Translations under genes and position numbers: made by a program
The notes under the pieces: model-generated
Database searches by the model: none
What the model was told of the DNA's origin: nothing
Seen by the model: only the letters and a program-made list of their open reading frames with translations
Shown: positions 1 to 5,729 of the stretch, piece after piece
How the letters are laid out: the number at the start of each line of letters is the position of its first letter
How positions within the stretch are numbered: position 1 is the first letter of the stretch
From: JBDRLV01 sp043812755
GTDB lineage: Bacteria; Patescibacteriota; Patescibacteriia; UBA9934; GWF2-40-263
Assembly: GCA_043812755.1 (NCBI GenBank)
Contig: JBDRLV010000021.1
Coordinates: forward strand, 1 to 12,853
Direction of reading: 5' to 3'
Length of the DNA: 12,853 nucleotides

Positions 1-39
1 ATTGAAGGGATTGCTACAAAGATAAAAAACTCTATTTAA
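1..39 (+). CDS. C-terminal end of an upstream gene (partial)
   Basis: Frame 1 is open from the window edge to a TAA at 37-39 and would encode IEGIATKIKNSI. The other two forward frames hit stops early. Five bases separate this stop from the NUDIX start at 45, which is the tight spacing seen elsewhere in this region, so it is probably the tail of a co-transcribed gene. Twelve residues are too few to identify the product. Confidence 0.4.
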   Translation: MEGIATKIKNSI

Positions 40-44
40 ATAAT

Positions 45-599
45 ATGTTAGGAAAGTGGAAAAAAATATCGTCTGAATGTGTTTGTGAGAATCCGTTTTG
101 GAAATATGTTGTTGATGGTTTTAAGACTCAATCTGGTGTAGAGGGGAAGTATTATTATATGGATACTGGAGATTCTGTTTGTATTGTTCCTGTAGACGCT
201 GATGGAAAAGTTATCCTTGTAAAACAATATAGGTATTTATTTGATAAAATTAGTCTAGAGTTTCCTGGCGGAGGTATAGAAAAAGATCAAAACCCACAAG
301 AGGCTGCTGAACACGAGCTTGCACAGGAGGCTGGTTTTTGTGCGAGCAGTTTGAAATTGATTTCACAAAACGCTTCAAATGCTGGTTTGATTAAAGAAAC
401 ACAATATGTTTTTTTTGCAACAGGGCTTGAGAATGACACATCAGATCAGGCTGGCAACATTGATAAAACCGAAGAGTTTGAAATAATTAGGCTTACACCC
501 GAAGAGGTTGAGGAAAAAATTAAAACAGGAGAAATATTTAATAATTTCGCTCTTGGGGCTTGGTGCGTTTGTAGACATTTAATTCATAAAACACAATAA
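45..599 (+). CDS. NUDIX hydrolase, ADP-ribose pyrophosphatase-like, with altered Nudix box
   Basis: This 184-aa protein is a single NUDIX domain of the ADP-ribose pyrophosphatase/NUDT5-like type. That family hydrolyses nucleoside-diphosphate-X compounds such as ADP-ribose or NDP-sugars in the cytoplasm. The strand before the box (VILVKQYRY, about 56-64) and the LEFPGGGIE turn (71-79) are typical. The box spans G76 to F98, but three consensus positions differ: Q82 for Glu, H90 for the Arg of RE, and Q94 for the first Glu of EE. E91 and E95 are kept. Loss of one metal-binding Glu may mean changed or reduced activity. The start at 45 has no SD sequence and follows a probable upstream stop at 37-39. 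The stop is 4 nt before rmlB, suggesting co-transcription with nucleotide-sugar genes. The fold is clear; the substrate is not. Confidence 0.85.
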   Translation: MLGKWKKISSECVCENPFWKYVVDGFKTQSGVEGKYYYMDTGDSVCIVPVDADGKVILVKQYRYLFDKISLEFPGGGIEKDQNPQEAAEHELAQEAGFCASSLKLISQNASNAGLIKETQYVFFATGLENDTSDQAGNIDKTEEFEIIRLTPEEVEEKIKTGEIFNNFALGAWCVCRHLIHKTQ

Positions 600-603
600 T
601 TTT

Positions 604-1620
604 ATGAAAATACTTGTAACAGGAGGCGCAGGATTTATTGGATCAAATTATGTGCGTTATGTGCTTGCCAATCATCCAGAGGATGAGGTGGTGAATTTGG
701 ATGCTTTGACCTATGCAGGCAATCTTGAGAATCTCAAAGATATTGAAGATGACCCGCGCCACACATTTGTTAAGGGAGATATTTGCGATCGTGATTTGGT
801 ATTTGATTTGGTTTCAAAAGTGGATGCAATTGTTCATTTTGCAGCTGAGAGCCACGTTGACCGTTCAATCCTTGATGCTAGCCCTTTTGTTAAAGCAAAT
901 GTAATGGGTACTCAAACACTTCTTGACGCTGCACTTGCAAATGGCAAAAAGCGTTTCCACCATATTTCAACTGATGAAGTGTTTGGAGCGCTCGGCCCAG
1001 ATAACCCTGCATTTGATGAGCACACACCATACGCTCCTCGCAATCCATATTCTGCAACCAAAGCAGCAGCAGATCATCTTGTTCGTTCCTATTATCATAC
1101 TCACGAGCTTCCGATCACGATTTCAAACTGTTCAAATAATTATGGTCCGTATCATTTTCCAGAAAAGGTTATTCCACTTTTTATTTCAAATTTAGATGAA
1201 GGTAAAAAAGTGCCTGTGTATGGTGAAGGAAAACAAATGCGTGATTGGATTTATGTTGAAGATCATTGTAGCGCTGCAGATGTTTGTCTGCGCAAGGGCA
1301 GACCAGGGGAGACTTATTTATTCGGAGGAGATGGTGAAATTACAAATTTAGATTTAACAAAAAAGATAATTAAATTAATGGGTAAGAGTGAGGACATGAT
1401 TGAGTTTGTGAAAGATCGACCTGGGCATGACATGCGATATGCAATTGATTATTCAAAAGCAAAGAAGGAATTCGGCTGGAAGCCACAAGTTGATCTTGAA
1501 GAGGGATTGCGAAGAACAATCGAATGGTTCCGTTCTCATAAGGACTGGGCTTCACGATGCAGGAGCGGGGAGTATCAAAATTATTATAAAAAGAATTACG
1601 ATCATAAAAAAATAAATTAA
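604..1620 (+). CDS. rmlB: dTDP-glucose 4,6-dehydratase
   Basis: RmlB converts dTDP-glucose to dTDP-4-keto-6-deoxyglucose, the second step of dTDP-L-rhamnose synthesis, using bound NAD+. The 338-aa protein is full length for the family (about 330-360 aa). The N-terminal Rossmann motif TGGAGFIGSN is at 6-15, and LDALTYAGNLENL at 32-44 is a family signature. The catalytic STDE is at 122-125 (Asp124/Glu125), and the short-chain dehydrogenase YSATK gives Y149 and K153. SNNYGPYHFPEK (177-188) is also characteristic. It starts 4 nt after the NUDIX stop without an SD, consistent with an operon. The downstream reductase and the later rmlA complete most of a rhamnose route. Identification is firm, although a close relative acting on UDP- instead of dTDP-glucose cannot be excluded by sequence alone. 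Confidence 0.95.
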   Translation: MKILVTGGAGFIGSNYVRYVLANHPEDEVVNLDALTYAGNLENLKDIEDDPRHTFVKGDICDRDLVFDLVSKVDAIVHFAAESHVDRSILDASPFVKANVMGTQTLLDAALANGKKRFHHISTDEVFGALGPDNPAFDEHTPYAPRNPYSATKAAADHLVRSYYHTHELPITISNCSNNYGPYHFPEKVIPLFISNLDEGKKVPVYGEGKQMRDWIYVEDHCSAADVCLRKGRPGETYLFGGDGEITNLDLTKKIIKLMGKSEDMIEFVKDRPGHDMRYAIDYSKAKKEFGWKPQVDLEEGLRRTIEWFRSHKDWASRCRSGEYQNYYKKNYDHKKIN

Positions 1621-1622
1621 TA

Positions 1623-1711
1623 TGTCATTCTGAGGGAGCCTTTGGCGACCGAAGAAGCTCATTGTCAAACAATGGGATCCTTCGGCCAGCTTAGCTGGCC
1701 TCAGGATGACA
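1623..1711. repeat. REP-like palindromic extragenic element
   Basis: The element occupies nearly all of the rmlB-reductase gap. Its outer arms, TGTCATTCTGAGG (1623-1635) and CCTCAGGATGACA (1699-1711), are inverted copies with one T/C difference that would be a G-U pair in RNA. Inside are a long imperfect hairpin from 1649 to 1685 (CCGAAG/CTTCGG at the base, CATTGT-CAA-ACAATG at the tip) and a perfect 7-bp hairpin GGCCAGC-TTA-GCTGGCC (1684-1700). These two overlap by two bases, so they compete for those positions. A small GCC-TTT-GGC hairpin lies at 1638-1646. Similar TGTCATTCTGAGG...CAGGATGACA elements are, from memory, dispersed in many bacterial genomes. It may affect mRNA processing between the two genes, and its right edge supplies the weak GAGG (1712-1715) before the next start. 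Confidence 0.75.
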
Positions 1712-1721
1712 GAGGCGAAAT

Positions 1722-2564
1722 ATGAAAATACTAATATTTGGAAAAGGATACATGGGAGGGCGTTGCGCTGATGTTTGGGCCGACGAGGCTGTATTAAGTG
1801 AGGTTCGTGTGAATTCTGTTCAAGACGCTCTTGATGAAATAAAAAAAAATAAACCTGATGCTGTTCTCAATGCTGCAGGTGTTACAGGTGTTCCAAATGT
1901 TGACTGGTGTGATAATCATCAGATTGAGACAATTCGAGGCAACACTGTTCTTCCGATTATGATCGCAGACGCTTGTCAGAGCGAAGGTGTGTACATGTTG
2001 CACATGGGCTCAGGGTGTATTTTTTATGGAGACTCGCCGCATCCTGATAAAGCTTGGCGTGAAGGAGATTTTGGAAATCCTTTGCCAACATATTCGCGTT
2101 CAAAATATGCAGCTGATTTGGTTTTATCAACTTTACCAAATGTCGGGATCGCGCGCATCCGCATGCCCATTGATTTCAAGCCAGGTGCGCGTAATCTAAT
2201 TGACAAACTTGCCTCATACCCAAAAGTAATTGATGTAGAAAATAGCGTGACAATTGTTGAGGACATGATTGAAGTGTTTTATAAACTTATGGAGAAAAAG
2301 GCATCAGGAATTTTCCATGTTACAAATCCAGGTACAATGCGACACAAGGAGCTACTTGGGTTATATAAAGAATTGGTTGATCCAAATCACTCCTGTGAGT
2401 GGATTTCTAATGAGGATCTAGTTAAGCAAGGGCTGGCTAAGAAAGGGCGTTCTAATAATTTTCTTGCATCAGAGCGCTTAGCAGAATTTGGAATCGAGAT
2501 GCGGCCGATTGCTGAGGCTCTTCGCGATACAATGGAAAAATATGCGCAAGAGAAAAAGAAATAA
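1722..2564 (+). CDS. NRS/ER-like bifunctional dTDP-4-keto-6-deoxyglucose 3,5-epimerase/4-reductase
   Basis: This 280-aa Rossmann reductase fills the place of rmlD. Its motifs match, from memory, plant NRS/ER (UER1), which performs both 3,5-epimerisation and NADPH-dependent 4-reduction to L-rhamnose: NAAGVTGVPNVDWC (50-63), ETIRGN (69-74), GSGCIF (96-101), RMPI (147-150) and FHVTNPG (198-204). The dinucleotide site is GKGYMGG (7-13) and the reductase pair is Y124 and K128 (YSRSK). C99 and K162 align by eye with C115 and K183 of Arabidopsis NRS/ER, proposed for epimerisation. Together with RmlA and RmlB, and with no rmlC visible, this suggests a three-enzyme rhamnose pathway. The start follows a weak GAGG (1712-1715) at the palindrome edge. 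A plain RmlD-like reductase is the alternative; the nucleotide carrier (dTDP or UDP) is not determined. Confidence 0.8.
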   Translation: MKILIFGKGYMGGRCADVWADEAVLSEVRVNSVQDALDEIKKNKPDAVLNAAGVTGVPNVDWCDNHQIETIRGNTVLPIMIADACQSEGVYMLHMGSGCIFYGDSPHPDKAWREGDFGNPLPTYSRSKYAADLVLSTLPNVGIARIRMPIDFKPGARNLIDKLASYPKVIDVENSVTIVEDMIEVFYKLMEKKASGIFHVTNPGTMRHKELLGLYKELVDPNHSCEWISNEDLVKQGLAKKGRSNNFLASERLAEFGIEMRPIAEALRDTMEKYAQEKKK

Positions 2565-2575
2565 ATAAGTAATAT

Positions 2576-2603
2576 AAAACAGAGCCTTGGCCCTGTTTTA
2601 TTG
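2576..2603 (+). terminator. Rho-independent terminator after the reductase gene
   Basis: AAAACAG (2576-2582) pairs with CTGTTTT (2593-2599), and GCC (2584-2586) with GGC (2589-2591), with one A/C mismatch and a TT tip. A T-rich tail (TTTTATTG) follows. The sequence is nearly the same as the terminator at 3419-3441. Confidence 0.75.
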
Positions 2604-2632
2604 TTGACAGATATTATTAAAGTTGCTAAGCT
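2604..2632 (+). promoter_or_regulatory. Sigma70-type promoter of the NUDIX-like gene
   Basis: A perfect -35 TTGACA (2604-2609), a 17-nt spacer and a -10 TAAGCT (2627-2632) preceded by an extended TG (2624-2625). It starts directly after the upstream terminator and would give a leader of about 20 nt carrying the strong SD at 2650-2656. The -10 matches the consensus only at positions 1, 2 and 6, the most important ones. Confidence 0.65.
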
Positions 2633-2649
2633 ATCTCCTTGTTCTTTTT

Positions 2650-2656
2650 AAGGAGG
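2650..2656 (+). promoter_or_regulatory. Strong Shine-Dalgarno site
   Basis: AAGGAGG sits 4 nt before the ATG at 2661 and fixes that start. It is the only strong SD in the window. CTCCTT (2635-2640) is exactly complementary to AAGGAG (2650-2655) across a 9-nt loop, so transcripts starting upstream of about 2635 could mask this site. Confidence 0.85.
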
Positions 2657-2660
2657 CAAC

Positions 2661-3431
2661 ATGAGAAAGGACCATGCCTGCGGTATTGAGCTTGTTGATG
2701 ATCGCCATTTTTCAATGAAAGATCCAAGGGGTCGCGATCTGATTCGTTGGAAACGACTCAAGGGTTTTCTCAAGGCTGGACTTGTAAACACTGATGGATG
2801 GGCTGCGATTCATGTTGTTCACTGGCGCACTGGTGAGTCTGGCGAGCGTATTTATCTGTACGACCAGATGATGCTTGTGCTTGCTCCTTCTGTGTTTGTT
2901 GTTTGTGAAACACAGCATGGTCGAATTGGTGTGGTTGAAGTTTTTCGGATGACAAACAGTCGCTCGTGGCCTGAGACTGGATCTGATTATCTCAAACATC
3001 TTGAGCAAGGGAATTTGTGGGAAAAGATGGTTGGATCCTTGGGGCAGATGCGCTGGCAGATTCCACGTGGTATGTGTCGCATCAAACCCGGAGAGAATCT
3101 TGAACAGGCTGTGCTTCGCTCTGCTATTGAAGAGGCAGAGCAAGAAGGTGGCTTCAGGGTTGTAAAGGCAACCTATGTTGGTGACATGAATGCTGATGAT
3201 GCATTTTTTGTTCATCCACAGTTTGTTGTTCATCTGCTTGTTGAAACACAAACTGATGAGCAGCGTCCTGATCTTTTTGAAGAGATCGGTCGCACGCGAT
3301 TTGTATCACCAGAAGAACTTCAGCAAATGTATGCTGATGGACTTTGTAATGATGGTCCATCAATGGCATCTTTGCTTGTGTGTGGCATCAATGCTTTTCC
3401 GCATATCTCAACACTATCAACAGGGCCTTGA
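2661..3431 (+). CDS. NUDIX-like protein with irregular Nudix box
   Basis: The central part of this 256-aa protein resembles a NUDIX domain, but I do not recognise the family. The box-like stretch runs from P135 (PRG, then KPGEN with E145) to EEAEQEGGF (157-165). It has two extra residues before E145 and about four between the Arg (R153) and the Glu cluster. E157, E158 and E162 could be metal ligands in a shifted register. A strand region (FVVHLLVET, 188-196) and VSPEELQQM (215-223) resemble the NUDIX C-terminal half. The first 110 residues are of unknown type. The gene has its own promoter, the only strong SD here, and higher G+C (46 of the first 100 nt; 32 of 60 at 3061-3120) than, for example, 9421-9480 (21 of 60). 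It interrupts the rhamnose genes, so it may have been acquired separately. Confidence 0.7.
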   Translation: MRKDHACGIELVDDRHFSMKDPRGRDLIRWKRLKGFLKAGLVNTDGWAAIHVVHWRTGESGERIYLYDQMMLVLAPSVFVVCETQHGRIGVVEVFRMTNSRSWPETGSDYLKHLEQGNLWEKMVGSLGQMRWQIPRGMCRIKPGENLEQAVLRSAIEEAEQEGGFRVVKATYVGDMNADDAFFVHPQFVVHLLVETQTDEQRPDLFEEIGRTRFVSPEELQQMYADGLCNDGPSMASLLVCGINAFPHISTLSTGP

Positions 3432-3441
3432 CCCTGTTTTT
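3419..3441 (+). terminator. Terminator overlapping the NUDIX-like gene stop codon
   Basis: AACAGGG (3419-3425) pairs with CCCTGTT (3432-3438) around the 6-nt loop CCTTGA, which contains the TGA stop (3429-3431). Ts continue to 3441. A ribosome finishing translation would cover the hairpin. Over 22 nt it differs at only two positions from the terminator at 2577-2598. Confidence 0.8.
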
Positions 3442-3505
3442 AATTTCGTTCGTTCTTATTTATACTGGTTGAATTGTATAGTTTTTACTTAATTTAGAAG
3501 GTCAG

Positions 3506-3534
3506 TTGACGTTATTTTTTGTCTCAAGTAAGAT
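3506..3534 (+). promoter_or_regulatory. rmlA promoter, near-leaderless
   Basis: TTGACG (3506-3511), a 17-nt spacer and TAAGAT (3529-3534). Nine nt separate the -10 from the ATG at 3544, so transcription would begin about 3 nt before, or at, the start codon. No SD is present, as expected for a leaderless mRNA. Confidence 0.65.
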
Positions 3535-3543
3535 CAAGTCATT

Positions 3544-4626
3544 ATGAAAGCACTAATAGCAGCGGGTGGGCATGCAACGCGTTTGCGCCCAATAACCTGG
3601 ACAACAAATAAACATTTGATTCCGCTTGCAAACAAGCCAATGCTTGAGCATGTTATTGAAAAAATCGTAGCAGCAGGAATTATTGATATTATTATTAATG
3701 TAAATCAGGGTGAGGTTGAAATGATGAAAAGTGCATTAGGTGACGGTTCAAAATGGAATGCAAAAATTGAATATCTTGAGCAAAAAGGCGGAGCGCGAGG
3801 AGTTGCTCATGTGGTTGCTAATGCACAAGAATATTTGCGAGGAGAAAAGTTTTTGTATTTTCTTGGAGACAATATTATTTTAGGAAGCATCAACCGTTTT
3901 GTTGAAAGATTCAAAAATGAAGAGCTTGACTGTATGCTTGCGTTTTCACGAGTTAAAGATCCTCAGCGTTTTGGTGTTCCAGAATTTGATATGAGCGGTA
4001 AGCTCATTAAGATTATTGAAAAGCCAGAAATTCCACCATCATCATTTGCAGTAACTGGAATATATTTATATAACGAACAATATTTTGAAGCGTTTAATAC
4101 ACTCGTCCCTTCATCACGCGGAGAATATGAAATTTCAGATATTAATACTTGGTATGTGAATAATGGGAAAACTGGATACGAGGAGATTACAGGTTGGTGG
4201 AAGGATACAGGGACCCCAGAGGCCTTGTTGGAAGGGAATGCTTTAATTTTGGATGATCTTGATCGCGATGAGTTTGTTGTTGAGTGTGAAGTGCCAGATG
4301 ATGTGCAGATTCAAGGTATGGTAAAGATTGGAAAAGGAACAAAGATAAATGATGGAACATTAATCAGAGGGCCTGTTGTAATAGGGGAAGATTGTGAAAT
4401 AGAAGGTTCATATATTGGCCCTTATACATCAATTGGAAATAATGTAAAAATTAAAAATACTGAGGTAGAGCATTCGATTATTTTTAGTGGCGCAACCATT
4501 GACACCACACGGCGAATAATCAATAGTTTAATAGGGTTGAATGCATCACTTGTGGATTTTTCCAGATCACACCCAAGAAGCGGGCATAGATTGGTGATTG
4601 GTGATAACAGTTTTGTAGAATTATAA
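3544..4626 (+). CDS. rmlA: Glucose-1-phosphate thymidylyltransferase, long form
   Basis: RmlA joins glucose-1-phosphate and dTTP to give dTDP-glucose and pyrophosphate, the entry step of dTDP-rhamnose synthesis. At 360 aa this is the long form, with an N-terminal nucleotidyltransferase (1 to about 235) and a C-terminal left-handed beta-helix of hexapeptide repeats (about 245-340). The nucleotide loop is AAGGHATRLRP (6-16), with Ala where many members have Gly (GxGTR). NKPM is at 30-33, the metal-binding GDN at 108-110, EKP at 159-161 and WWKDTGTPE at 218-226. The ending LVIGDNSFVEL (350-360) is typical of this family. The gene has its own promoter and is separated from rmlB by the NUDIX-like unit. 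The sugar-phosphate pathway assignment is strong because rmlB is nearby; nucleotide preference is inferred from the family. Confidence 0.93.
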   Translation: MKALIAAGGHATRLRPITWTTNKHLIPLANKPMLEHVIEKIVAAGIIDIIINVNQGEVEMMKSALGDGSKWNAKIEYLEQKGGARGVAHVVANAQEYLRGEKFLYFLGDNIILGSINRFVERFKNEELDCMLAFSRVKDPQRFGVPEFDMSGKLIKIIEKPEIPPSSFAVTGIYLYNEQYFEAFNTLVPSSRGEYEISDINTWYVNNGKTGYEEITGWWKDTGTPEALLEGNALILDDLDRDEFVVECEVPDDVQIQGMVKIGKGTKINDGTLIRGPVVIGEDCEIEGSYIGPYTSIGNNVKIKNTEVEHSIIFSGATIDTTRRIINSLIGLNASLVDFSRSHPRSGHRLVIGDNSFVEL

Positions 4627-4640
4627 ATTTAGCGTAAAGA

Positions 4641-4664
4641 AAAAACAGCCTACAGGCTGTTTTT
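4641..4664. terminator. Bidirectional terminator between convergent genes
   Basis: AAAAACAGCC (4641-4650) and GGCTGTTTTT (4655-4664) form a perfect 10-bp stem with a TACA loop. T runs follow on both strands, so it can end rmlA from the left and the PEGA gene from the right. Its right arm overlaps the last two bases of the PEGA gene stop codon (4663-4665). Confidence 0.9.
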
Positions 4665-5628
4665 AATCCTCCAGAGGTTTTTCAAACCACCCTCTGGTGT
4701 TTTTTATTCTCCCAAAGAAATAAATATTTTTTCCATCAGCCCAAACATCGCGGAGTTCATCTCCTTGTTCAAGAATATAACGATTAACTGTTTTTGATTT
4801 TCCAATCTCAAGCGCTAGAAGACTTTGTTTTTTTGTGAATAAGACAGAAGTTCTTTTTGGATGCCATGTGAGGCCTGTTATCTGGTCGCTAAATCTGGTC
4901 AGAGTTTCAGTTGAATGAATTTTGGGATCATAAATATTGATATCAAAGCCATCGCTGTAAAGCAGTCTAGGGTCATCACTTTCTTCCCATTGGAAATATT
5001 CTGCTTTTACTGATAACAGAATCGGGAGATCTGATTTGTTTTCATCAATAACATAGAGTTGATTATCTTGAGTTTTTTGGATTGTTATCAAACTATTTGG
5101 GGATTGGAAAAAAGTATAAGAACCGCTTGGAACGTAAGCTATTACAATATTTTGACCATTGCTATTAACTTTGTTTAGTGAAAGCCCATTAATTATTTTT
5201 TGAAAGAAAAGATTGTTTGGGTTTATTTTTGTTGAGATTTTTGTTTGCATTTCAGAATTTGAAAATGTTGATGCAACTGCTGGTGCGTTTGAAAACAAGA
5301 CGGCGTTTTTGATAAAAGTTGTTTGTCTGCTATTAACCTCAATATTATCTTCCCATGACAAGTATCCATCTTTGACTATTTTGATTAAATGTTCGCCAGG
5401 GACAATGTTATCTAAAATAGCTGGAGTCTTTTCATTTTGAATTTTTGAATCAATGACAATGGTGGCTCCTTTAGGAAGGCTTTCAATTGAAAGAATACCA
5501 GTTTGAACAACCATACCGAGCGAAGTGCTGTATCTGTACCCTGCTGTATACAAAACAACCAATGGTGCCGTGACCAAGAAAACAAAAATGAAAAATGGGA
5601 AAAAGATTTGTTTTGCTTTTATTTTCAT
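4663..5628 (-). CDS. Membrane-anchored PEGA-domain protein
   Basis: This 321-aa protein has one N-terminal membrane helix (about 9-29, preceded by basic residues), so most of it should lie outside the membrane. A PEGA domain follows at about 44-106. The name-giving motif is present as VPGEH (76-80), with the typical ESLPKGATIVID strand before it (49-60) and DGYLSW after it (87-92). PEGA domains are thought to act in cell-surface or envelope contexts. Residues about 150-320 are rich in beta-strands with short blocks such as LTWHPKRTSVLF, which suggests a propeller-like fold but is not proof. A TATAAT lies 9 nt upstream of the ATG and there is no SD. The gene diverges from the S41 protease; a functional link is possible but not shown. 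Confidence 0.8.
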   Translation of the reverse strand: MKIKAKQIFFPFFIFVFLVTAPLVVLYTAGYRYSTSLGMVVQTGILSIESLPKGATIVIDSKIQNEKTPAILDNIVPGEHLIKIVKDGYLSWEDNIEVNSRQTTFIKNAVLFSNAPAVASTFSNSEMQTKISTKINPNNLFFQKIINGLSLNKVNSNGQNIVIAYVPSGSYTFFQSPNSLITIQKTQDNQLYVIDENKSDLPILLSVKAEYFQWEESDDPRLLYSDGFDINIYDPKIHSTETLTRFSDQITGLTWHPKRTSVLFTKKQSLLALEIGKSKTVNRYILEQGDELRDVWADGKNIYFFGRIKNTRGWFEKPLED

Positions 5629-5637
5629 ATTTTGTAC

Positions 5638-5643
5638 ATTATA
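5638..5643 (-). promoter_or_regulatory. -10 box of the PEGA gene, near-leaderless
   Basis: On the minus strand a perfect TATAAT (plus-strand ATTATA) lies 9 nt before the ATG whose first base is 5628. The position expected for the -35 box (5661-5666, GGTCAA on this strand) is poor, so the call rests on the -10 and the spacing shared with rmlA and the VWA gene. Confidence 0.55.
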
Positions 5644-5713
5644 CCTTTTGTGGTTGGTGTTTGACCACAGTGTAACAACTTTACCAAAGTAGGATTTTCC
5701 TGTAATCTGGATC

Positions 5714-5719
5714 TATTAT
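5714..5719 (+). promoter_or_regulatory. Possible -10 box of the S41 protease gene
   Basis: TATTAT lies 10 nt before the TTG start at 5730. No good -35 is seen at 16-18 nt. The placement is similar to the other near-leaderless promoters in the window, but support is weak. Confidence 0.35.
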
Positions 5720-5729
5720 CGTTATTAAT

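Noticed and set aside
713..1615. Additional frames and a minus-strand frame within rmlB
   Set aside because: They lie wholly inside a well-supported gene, have no motifs, and translate to biased, low-complexity sequence.
1623..1711. Cloverleaf-like fold considered as a tRNA
   Set aside because: The arm lengths, loops and lack of a T-loop or acceptor end do not fit a tRNA; the inverted outer arms fit a REP-type repeat.
2712..3369. Minus-strand ORFs opposite the NUDIX-like gene, including one of 179 codons
   Set aside because: The plus strand has a promoter, a strong SD, a terminator and recognisable motifs. The minus frames have no initiation signal or recognisable domain.
2576..3441. Integron-like gene cassette with attC sites
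   Set aside because: The flanking repeats are ordinary hairpin terminators with U tracts; no integrase or attC-type R/L boxes are seen.
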